Of a stretch of DNA of 64,000 nt, positions 57,750 through 64,000 are shown piece by piece (within the stretch, counting starts at the first letter, position 1; each line of letters starts with the position of its first letter). The notes under the pieces are model-generated. The model was not told the DNA's origin, made no database searches, and saw only the letters and a program-made list of their open reading frames with translations. This DNA is from Candidatus Accumulibacter sp. ACC003. Its GTDB lineage: Bacteria; Pseudomonadota; Gammaproteobacteria; Burkholderiales; Rhodocyclaceae. The stretch is from assembly GCF_907163085.1 (NCBI RefSeq), contig NZ_CAJQTX010000002.1, positions 124,001-188,000 on the forward strand. The letters run 5' to 3'. The position numbers were made by a program, and so were the translations under genes.

Positions 57750-58864
57750 TTCATGCTTCCCAGTCGATTCATCTTTGTGCCTATGTCTTGGTGAACAGCA
57801 GCCCAGATGTCGACCTGCTTGGCTTCAATCCAGCGCTGATCGTTCGGCGACAGTTTCTCGAACAAGACCCTGGGAACTGCGCAAGGAAGGTGCACCGCAA
57901 CCGGCACCAGCCCTTGCCCTGTTTCAATCACTTTCAGTCGCAGCGAGCCCGCGATACGCTCGTCGTTGCCCCACGCTCGGTTGTCCGACTTGGTCACTGG
58001 ATAGGCAATCAGCTGGTTCGCCGAAATGTCCTGGTTTCGGCCGAAAGACTTGGCAGCCGCTCGGATGGCGCGCCGCAGGGTGGCGAGGAAGAACACCGCT
58101 TCGCGCCAGTTCCTGAACGGTGCGCCGTCTTTCCTGCCGATCCAGGCCAGTGGGCCGAGATCATCGCTTCCGAGAGCATGTGGCCAGTCGCGGTCGCTCA
58201 TGAAACAAGTCTGGAAAGGCTGGCAGTAGGCGACGACGTCTTCCCGGCCACGGGGTAGTCGTGGGATGCCGTCGCCTTGCAGCGTGATGGACCCCCAGCC
58301 ATTGCGGGAGCGGCTGCCGATTCCACCAAACCATGAAGCCAGGCTGATCGCTTGACGAACCTCATTGATCTGGCTCTCGGTAATCGTTCCGCCAAAGGAG
58401 ATCGATAGTTCGTTGCGCTGCTTCTGCGGGTCCAGGGCTAGCCGTACGCGCTCGGGCAGTCCCTTTCCCCGGCTCTCTGGCGTGATCGGGCCAAAACCAA
58501 GGTAGAGGTCGGCACGAATACCTTGTCCCGGCTTGCCGACGGGGATCTTGTTGATTTCCTGCCGCGGCCAAGCGGAGTTTGCCAGTTGGCCAACGGCCCA
58601 GTCCTTCAAACGCAGTCTCACCAGTGACTGGTGTGAGCTCTCGCCGAAGTTGTCCGAGGCGCTGCCGAAGAGGCGATGCTCCGCAGCTCGGAGTCCGTCC
58701 GGTCCGTTGACTTGGAAGCCGACTTGCGGCGCCTTGACTACGCGCCACCACTGTCGAATCAGCGCTTTGAATGGTGGCGTTCGCCACTGCGCCTGCTGGG
58801 CGGCATCGCCGACAAACGCCGGCGTGGCGAAGCTGAGGTCGTACGAGAGGGTCATTCTTGTCAT
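57746..58864 (-). CDS. cmr1: Type III-B RAMP Cmr1
   Basis: 372 residues. SYDLSFATPAFVGDAAQQAQWRTPPFKALIRQWWRVVKA is the Cmr1 N-terminal RAMP, and LASWFGGIGSRSRNGWGSITL a Gly-rich loop of the RAMP core. Cmr1 sits at the crRNA 3' end with Cmr6. ATG 58864 has GAGGAA upstream; 181 bases separate it from the NE0113-type gene, room for a promoter. Confidence 0.92.
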   Translation of the reverse strand: MTRMTLSYDLSFATPAFVGDAAQQAQWRTPPFKALIRQWWRVVKAPQVGFQVNGPDGLRAAEHRLFGSASDNFGESSHQSLVRLRLKDWAVGQLANSAWPRQEINKIPVGKPGQGIRADLYLGFGPITPESRGKGLPERVRLALDPQKQRNELSISFGGTITESQINEVRQAISLASWFGGIGSRSRNGWGSITLQGDGIPRLPRGREDVVAYCQPFQTCFMSDRDWPHALGSDDLGPLAWIGRKDGAPFRNWREAVFFLATLRRAIRAAAKSFGRNQDISANQLIAYPVTKSDNRAWGNDERIAGSLRLKVIETGQGLVPVAVHLPCAVPRVLFEKLSPNDQRWIEAKQVDIWAAVHQDIGTKMNRLGSMK

Positions 58865-59045
58865 TGCTTTTTCCTCATCGGTTCTGAAGAGTGGGTCGAC
58901 TGCTTGACTACTGGGTGAGCACCGCCTGGAGTCGGATCGAGCATAGCTGTTTTTCCGAAGGGGTTGTACAGCGGCAAGCTTGTCGGTCGAGGTTTGTCGC
59001 CGGCCAGTGCGGGATCAAAAGATCGGTGCTCGACCGGCTCTTCCT

Positions 59046-60197
59046 CTATTGGCGCGCAGCCGTCTCGATGTCACCGTAACCGACCGCCGTCGGCCGCAGG
59101 CCGAGGCTGTAGCGGCGCGGCCGGCTGCCGCCGTCGCTGACCAGGTAAGGCTCGGCGGCCGGGCCGAGCTCGGCTCGAAGCAGCTTCCTGAGCTTCGACA
59201 GGTGCGCCGAGAAGTAGCCGCCGTCCATGCCCTTGCGGAGCGCACGTTCGGTGTCGTCGAGGTCTTTCAGCGGGCCGGCGATCCAGCGCAGCTCGACCAG
59301 ATAGCGCTGCTTCCAGTCGCTGTCCGGGAGTTCCTTGGACGGAGCCGGCAAGGCTGCTTCGCCGTGCTGCGCCCGGCGGGCGAAGACGCTGAGCAGCGCG
59401 AGTTCGGCGGGCGGCAGGGCAAACACTTTCCCGGCGGCCTCGATCCGGCGCGTCGCCAGGTCGATCTGCAAGCGTGCCGGAGCGAGCGCGCGGCGGGCGG
59501 CTGCGACGGTCTGGTTATAGCTCGCGAGACCGGTGAGCAGCGCTTCCGGCAGTCCGTGGCGCAGGCTGACGAAGGGCAGTTCGGCGAGGGTGACCTGCGC
59601 CTGCGCACTGTCGACCAGGCGGCCGCCGGGCATTTCGATCACCCGGCTCGATGGCGTCGGGTAGTAGAAGCCGATGCTCGACTCGAAGGGCTCGGAGACC
59701 AGGACGTGCGACAACTGGTCCTGCGGGCGGCCGTAGAGCGACAGCGCGTAGCCGAGAAAGAAACCCATGGTCTTGCGCCCGCCGGCGATCGAGACGTGCA
59801 GCGCGCAGTCGGGGTCGGCGGTGAACTGGCGAATGAGCGCGGTGATGCCGTCGGCGGCGCGGCGGTTGTCGTCTGGCGAACGGATGTCTTCGAGCGGTCT
59901 GCCATCGGCGTCCTCGAGGACGTGGATGGTCTCGGCAGCAAAACGGATCGGCGGCAGCGCGTAATCCTGGCGCAGCCGGTGGAACCAGCCCGGCTCTTCC
60001 GAGAGCAGCGCCAGGCGCGCTTTTTCGGCACCGCTGCGGGTGGTGATCAGATGGATCTCGGTGGGCACGAACGCCGCTCCCGACGGGGCGACTGCCAGCG
60101 CGTACAAGGTCTCGGTGACGATCTGCGGCGACAGGCCAGTGACCGCGACGAGAATGCGTCGCGGGTAGTCATTCGGGTTTTCGGTGTTGTTCGACAT
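59046..60197 (-). CDS. CRISPR-associated NE0113-type CARF protein (TIGR02584, 'Csm6 ring nuclease' family)
   Basis: 383 residues. The N-terminal CARF domain begins RRILVAVTGLSPQIVTETLYAL and has ALHVSIAGGRKTMGFFLGYAL, the ligand-loop signature of this family. The C-terminal ~170 residues are helix-rich and Arg-rich (LPPAELALLSVFARR...HLSKLRKLLRAELG...YLVSDGGSRPRRYSLGL), resembling a winged-helix or HTH region rather than HEPN: no R-x4-6-H pair is obvious. Likely a cyclic-oligoadenylate-responsive regulator or ring nuclease. First gene of the Cmr operon on the minus strand. Confidence 0.8.
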   Translation of the reverse strand: MSNNTENPNDYPRRILVAVTGLSPQIVTETLYALAVAPSGAAFVPTEIHLITTRSGAEKARLALLSEEPGWFHRLRQDYALPPIRFAAETIHVLEDADGRPLEDIRSPDDNRRAADGITALIRQFTADPDCALHVSIAGGRKTMGFFLGYALSLYGRPQDQLSHVLVSEPFESSIGFYYPTPSSRVIEMPGGRLVDSAQAQVTLAELPFVSLRHGLPEALLTGLASYNQTVAAARRALAPARLQIDLATRRIEAAGKVFALPPAELALLSVFARRAQHGEAALPAPSKELPDSDWKQRYLVELRWIAGPLKDLDDTERALRKGMDGGYFSAHLSKLRKLLRAELGPAAEPYLVSDGGSRPRRYSLGLRPTAVGYGDIETAARQ

Positions 60198-60337
60198 GGT
60201 TCTGCTGCTCGGCTGTTGGACTGGCGATCATTGTCCATCGTGATGAACCAGCAGTGGCGGATGGCAAGCTTGCGATGCCGGTCGAGCAGACCGCCGCGGC
60301 CTTGTTGCTCGCCGGCCGAGAGGGGATGCTGGCCGCG

Positions 60338-60582
60338 TGCCGAGGCTCCCAATCATGGTCCTTGCGCACTGCCGCTCCCTCTGGATTCCTTCACTACGTT
60401 CGCAATGACGGAGGGGGTCGCGACGCACCCCGTCACTGAGAGGAGCGCCGCGACGCGGCAGTTCAGAACGCCACCGGTGCGACCGCAGCGCAAATTGGCG
60501 TACTCAGCCAGGGATCGCCTTCGATCGCCAAATCGAGCGCCTTGACCCGCAGCAGGCCGCCAGCGGCGACACCGTCATTGGC
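60338..60582 (+). repeat. About 200-bp repeat (REP element plus csx16 fragment), right copy
   Basis: 60381-60582 repeats 41204-41399 in the same orientation. 60338-60400 also matches 61675-61735. Just upstream, about 60283-60330 resembles the sequence downstream of intact csx16 (39462-39515). It fills most of the 529-base non-coding gap 60198-60726. Confidence 0.88.
60511..60582 (+). pseudogene. csx16 remnant, right copy
   Basis: Reads GIAFDRQIERLDPQQAASGD then TVIGT, matching residues about 19-44 of intact csx16, then diverges. Neither csx16 end is present. Confidence 0.75.
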
Positions 60583-60726
60583 ACGCGGGCAGGCGCGCTG
60601 GTCTTTCTGAGCTGCCTGTCCGGCAGTGAAGGCGGCGTTATCTCGTGGGATGCCCCCGCTTTGGCCTACTCGCGCATGGAGCGTCCTCTTAACAGCAAGC
60701 CAGCGCTACGGGATCGCAGCGCTAGG

Positions 60727-61464
60727 CTAGTTGCATTGCAACATGTCGCCGATCTTCTGGCAGGCTTTACCGTCGTTTCGGAACATCGTTCCCCCGCCGC
60801 CGCTGTTGTAGCGATTTCCCACGTCATCCCAACAGCCGCCGCGGTCACACGAGGTAATGCTTGTCGGCCGAGGGCGCGGTGGTGGTAACGGTTCGGGTGG
60901 CACATCGCCACCGTGACAGATGGCGATCTGACGTGCCTTCACTTTGCCGGCGGCTCCCGTTCTTTCGACGTTCTTTACGCAGTCGCTCACCGCGCTTTCG
61001 GATGTGCCGGTGGCTCGCTGGACAGGGCCGGCAGTACGGCAGGCGGTGATCATTTCGGCTTTCAGCTTCTGGGACCCTGCCTGACGCTCTACGTCGCGGA
61101 TACATAAGCGAACTCTTTCCGCGTCCGCCCCTTCGTTGTTGGCGACAGGCGTTGGCGAAGTGAGCTGTGGCTCCGCTTGTCGAGCGCTTGAACGACTGGC
61201 GTCTTGCCCGGCGTTCAGAGTGGCGGCCGGTTGTTGATCCAGGGCCGCCGCTTCGTCCTGCATTTGCCGTGCCCTTTGCTGAGCCTCGGACTGTTGCTGC
61301 CGAGTAACAGGCATCCGATCAGGCACCGCTTCCGAGGTGTGTGCTGCCTTGCACAGCGTGTCGGAAAACTGCACCTTGCCGTCTGGGCCTTTGCACTTGT
61401 AGACCTGAGCAGCAGCGGCACCGCCTGCGGCTGCCGCCGCCAGAATGAGCAGATACTTGAGCAT
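60727..61464 (-). CDS. DUF4124-domain secreted protein
   Basis: 245 residues: signal peptide MLKYLLILAAAAAGGAAAA, then QVYKCKGPDGKVQFSDTLC, the DUF4124 core seen in many betaproteobacterial periplasmic proteins. The rest is Gln/Ala-rich, then Cys-containing segments (CIRDVERQ, CVKNVER, CDRGGCWDDVG) that may form disulphides. ATG 61464 begins the signal peptide and follows GGAGG. Function unknown. Confidence 0.75.
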   Translation of the reverse strand: MLKYLLILAAAAAGGAAAAQVYKCKGPDGKVQFSDTLCKAAHTSEAVPDRMPVTRQQQSEAQQRARQMQDEAAALDQQPAATLNAGQDASRSSARQAEPQLTSPTPVANNEGADAERVRLCIRDVERQAGSQKLKAEMITACRTAGPVQRATGTSESAVSDCVKNVERTGAAGKVKARQIAICHGGDVPPEPLPPPRPRPTSITSCDRGGCWDDVGNRYNSGGGGTMFRNDGKACQKIGDMLQCN

Positions 61465-61674
61465 TCTGAACCTCCATTGAGTCGGAAAAAGGGCCAACGC
61501 GCGTGATCTGTCGCACCGCAGCCGCGGATGCCTTTCACATACCGCCATCAGACCACATTTCCCTTCACGACGAACGGTCATCGCGTGACCTTCTTGTGCC
61601 AGGCAGCAGCGTCATCAAGTCCCGCTCCATGGCAATCATCGCCCGCCGCATCGGGTGCGCCCGAACTGGCCCCT

Positions 61675-61780
61675 TGCCGAGGCTCCCAATCATGGTCCTT
61701 GCTCACTGCCGCTCCCTCTGGATTGCTTCACTACGTTCGCAATGACGGCGGTCAGCGCGCGCAGCGACGCGGCAGTCCAG
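61675..61780 (+). repeat. REP-like repeat, fourth copy with shared upstream flank
   Basis: 61718-61780 is a shortened REP-like element (CTGGATTGC...GCAGTCCAG), and its flank 61675-61717 is almost identical to 60338-60380. Located in the 432-base non-coding gap 61465-61896. Confidence 0.85.
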
Positions 61781-61896
61781 CACGCCCCTGCTCCGACCAC
61801 GGCGCGAATGGGCGTCCGCAGCCAGGCAGCGAGGCGCTCGAGCACGTCCGGAGCCGCGGCGGCAAGCGCCAGCGCTTGCCGCCGCGACACGGTCGA

Positions 61897-62763
61897 CTAC
61901 TCGATGTTCTGCACCTGCTCGCGCATCTGCTCGATCAGGATCTTGAACTCGATTGCCAGTTGCGACAGTTCGGCGACCAGTGACTTGGAACCGAAGGTGT
62001 TGGCTTCGCGATTGAGTTCCTGCATCAGAAAATCGAGGCGTTTGCCGCTGGCGCCGCCGGCCTTGAGGACGCGCTCGACCTCGTCGAGGTGCGTCGCCAG
62101 CCGCTCCAGTTCTTCGGCGACGTCGATGCGGGCGGCAAAGATTGCCACTTCCTGGCGCAGGCGATCGTCGTCAACGGTGGCGACGGCATCGACCAGACGC
62201 TGCTGCAACTTGTGGCTGAACGCCGCCAGCGCGGCCGGGACGCGCGGCTCGATGTCGCGCAGCATGGCGCGCATGCGGGCGATCTTGTCGATGATCACGG
62301 CGGCCAGCTTCTCGCCTTCGCGGGCGCGACTGGCGGTAAAGTCGTCGAGCGCCGCACTGGCCAGCGCCAGACACGCCGGCAGCAGCGCTTCGCGATCCAG
62401 ACCATCGTCAGCCAGGATTCCCGGCCAGCGCAGGACCTCGCTGACGCTCAGCGGCGCGGCCAGCGGCAAGGCCTTCCTGACCTGCTCGTCGAGCAGCCTG
62501 AGGCGATCGAGCAGCTCGGGGTTCAGGCCGGCCGGTCCGGCGACGCCGCTGGCGGCGACGAAAGCGAGCCGGCATTCGAGCTTGCCGCGGCCGAGCCGCT
62601 TGCCGATCAACTCGCGCAGCGCGGGTTCGACGAGACGCAATTCGTCGCCAACGCGAAACTGGCAGTCGAGATAACGGGAATTGACGCTTTTCAGCTCGAT
62701 GTGCAGTTCGCCACCCTTGACCGCGTGCGTCATCGCGGCGTAGCCGGTCATGCTGTAAATCAT
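61897..62763 (-). CDS. yicC: YicC/YloC family endoribonuclease
   Basis: 288 residues starting MIYSMTGYAAMTHAVKGGELHIELKSVNSRYLDCQFRV, the YicC N-terminal signature, and ending LEKEAN-like RLDFLMQELNREANTFGSK, the conserved C-terminal motif. Family members are RNases involved in RNA decay. Divergent from the kinase gene. Confidence 0.93.
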   Translation of the reverse strand: MIYSMTGYAAMTHAVKGGELHIELKSVNSRYLDCQFRVGDELRLVEPALRELIGKRLGRGKLECRLAFVAASGVAGPAGLNPELLDRLRLLDEQVRKALPLAAPLSVSEVLRWPGILADDGLDREALLPACLALASAALDDFTASRAREGEKLAAVIIDKIARMRAMLRDIEPRVPAALAAFSHKLQQRLVDAVATVDDDRLRQEVAIFAARIDVAEELERLATHLDEVERVLKAGGASGKRLDFLMQELNREANTFGSKSLVAELSQLAIEFKILIEQMREQVQNIE

Positions 62764-62848
62764 TGGAATCCTGACGTTTTGGCGGAGGCGGTTCTGCAGC
62801 CGGCTTTACAGCCCACCCCCAAAGACCGGACAATGGCCGACACTCTGG

Positions 62849-63823
62849 ATGATAGCCTCGACCGCGATGGTGCAACAAGCGAACCACCCCCTTCCCCCCG
62901 CTTTTCAACTTGATGAGTATTGCATCGAGCATCAGCTGTCCTTGGGTGGCTTTTCGATCGTCTACGTCGCCGTCGACAGCAAGGGCACGCGCGTGGCGAT
63001 CAAGGAGTATCTGCCGAACACGCTGGCGCTGCGCGGCGAGGGGCGAACCGCACCGGTCATTTCCGAGGATCATCTGCCCGCTTTCCGCTACGGCATGAAG
63101 TGTTTTTTCGAGGAAGGGCGGGCGCTGGCCGGCCTGTCGCACCCGAACGTAATCCGCGTCTTGAACTTCTTTCGCGCCAACGATACGGTTTATATGGTGA
63201 TGGAGTACGAACACGGCCGCACCCTGCAGGAGCTGATCCAGAAGAACCGGGCCGGCGTTACCGAAAACTTCATCCGCAATGTATTTACCAAGATGCTCAA
63301 TGGTCTGCGCGAGGTGCACTCGCACCGCCTGCTGCACCTCGACCTCAAGCCGTCGAACATCTATATGCGCAACAACCACATCCCGGTACTGATCGACTTT
63401 GGTGCCGCGCGCCAGACGCTGGCTTGCGACACGCCCATGCTCAAGCCGATGTACACGCCGGGCTTTGCCTCGCCGGAACACTACAACCAGCGCGCCTTGC
63501 TCGGCCCGTGGAGCGACATCTACAGCGTCGGCGCGTCGATGTATGCGTGCATCTCGGGGAGCACGCCGCAAGCCGCCGACAGCCGCCTGGAAAAGGATCG
63601 CCTGGTGCCGGCAATGGTGCGCTGGGAAGGTGACTACTCCGACCAGTTGCTCGAGACCATCGACTGGTGCCTGTGCCTGAACCATCGCTACCGACCGCAA
63701 AGCGTCTTCGCCCTGCAGAAGGCGCTCACTGAACCGGTCATCGCGCCGCAACCGCGGCCGCCGCCCAAGGAAAGCTGGCTCGACCAGATGGTCGGCAAAC
63801 TGAAAAAAACCAGGAACTCATGA
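62849..63823 (+). CDS. Serine/threonine protein kinase (Hanks type)
   Basis: 324 residues. SLGGFSIVYVAVD (Gly-rich loop), VAIKEYLP (catalytic Lys), LLHLDLKPSNIYM (catalytic loop, HLD for HRD), LIDFGAAR (DFG) and PGFASPEHY (APE-like) are all present; the C-terminal tail is basic with no membrane helix. ATG 62849 or 62867 could start it; neither has a strong ribosome binding site. Overlaps the PP2C gene by ATGA, a kinase-phosphatase pair. Confidence 0.92.
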   Translation: MIASTAMVQQANHPLPPAFQLDEYCIEHQLSLGGFSIVYVAVDSKGTRVAIKEYLPNTLALRGEGRTAPVISEDHLPAFRYGMKCFFEEGRALAGLSHPNVIRVLNFFRANDTVYMVMEYEHGRTLQELIQKNRAGVTENFIRNVFTKMLNGLREVHSHRLLHLDLKPSNIYMRNNHIPVLIDFGAARQTLACDTPMLKPMYTPGFASPEHYNQRALLGPWSDIYSVGASMYACISGSTPQAADSRLEKDRLVPAMVRWEGDYSDQLLETIDWCLCLNHRYRPQSVFALQKALTEPVIAPQPRPPPKESWLDQMVGKLKKTRNS

Positions 63824-64000
63824 AATTCACCATCTACCAGGAAAGCCGTACCGGCAAGCGCGCCAATAACGAAGACCGGTTGGCCCACTGTTATTCGCGT
63901 GACAGCCTGCTGCTGGTCGTCGCCGACGGCATGGGCGGGCACTACTACGGCGAAGTGGCCGCGCAGATCGCCGTCCAGACGCTCAGCGAGGCCTTCCAGC
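63820..64000 (+). CDS. PP2C-type protein phosphatase, 3' end outside window
   Basis: First 60 residues: MKFTIYQESRTGKRANNEDRL has the PP2C N-terminal G..R..NEDR motif and LLLVVADGMGGHYYGEVAA the metal-binding DGMGGH. Expected to dephosphorylate targets of the coupled kinase. Confidence 0.92.
   Translation, partial: MKFTIYQESRTGKRANNEDRLAHCYSRDSLLLVVADGMGGHYYGEVAAQIAVQTLSEAFQ

Overview
The window is a GC-rich bacterial chromosome segment. Its gene content points to a betaproteobacterium of the Rhodocyclales, most like the Candidatus Accumulibacter group. That is an inference from family-level resemblance: a GTP-type PEP carboxykinase beside a MaeB-type malic enzyme, the rplU-rpmA-obg-proB operon, PilS/PilR with a PP0621-family protein, ZapD, UbiK and a GlnK-AmtB pair. 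No rRNA gene or other species-level marker is present.

Layout. 1-24.2 kb is ordinary core genome: malic enzyme (cut by the window edge), pckG, an aminotransferase, ampD-pilR-pilS, tRNA-Pro, ispB, rplU-rpmA-obg-proB, a PilZ protein, MFS transporters, zapD, coaE, a SPOR protein, trpB2, speD and a BamE-like lipoprotein. At 24.2-33.5 kb an AT-rich 9.3-kb integrative element splits comM. It encodes a large serine recombinase next to its attachment site, a Tn3-type resolvase with a res-like region but no transposase, an HUH Rep-like protein, a HEPN-type protein with a small membrane protein between 122-bp direct repeats, and a BcgI-like fused restriction-modification protein with a half-length specificity subunit. 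Removing the element at a CT core rebuilds a 502-residue comM frame. 34.2-36.9 kb returns to core genome: ubiK, glnK-amtB behind NtrC-like sites and a sigma-54 promoter, and tRNA-Lys.

37.1-60.6 kb is a defence region. A ParD/RelE-type toxin-antitoxin pair is followed by card1/can2 and csx16, a PIN-domain gene with an unknown partner, and cas2-cas1-cas2. Next comes a 39-repeat CRISPR array broken by two insertion sequences (ISAs1 family in a repeat, IS3 family in a spacer). On the right is a complete type III-B (Cmr) operon: an NE0113-type CARF protein, cmr1, cas10, cmr3, cmr4, cmr5, cmr6, csx1 and cas6. Known family behaviour suggests this circuit: Cas6 processes pre-crRNA, the Cmr complex detects target RNA, Cas10 makes cyclic oligoadenylate, Csx1 and Card1 act as nuclease effectors, and Csx16 and perhaps the NE0113 protein remove the signal. 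Palindromic repeats and broken csx16 copies lie on both sides of the locus, which suggests repeated rearrangement.

60.7-64.0 kb is core again: a DUF4124 protein, a YicC-type endoribonuclease, and a Ser/Thr kinase overlapping a PP2C phosphatase that runs off the window.
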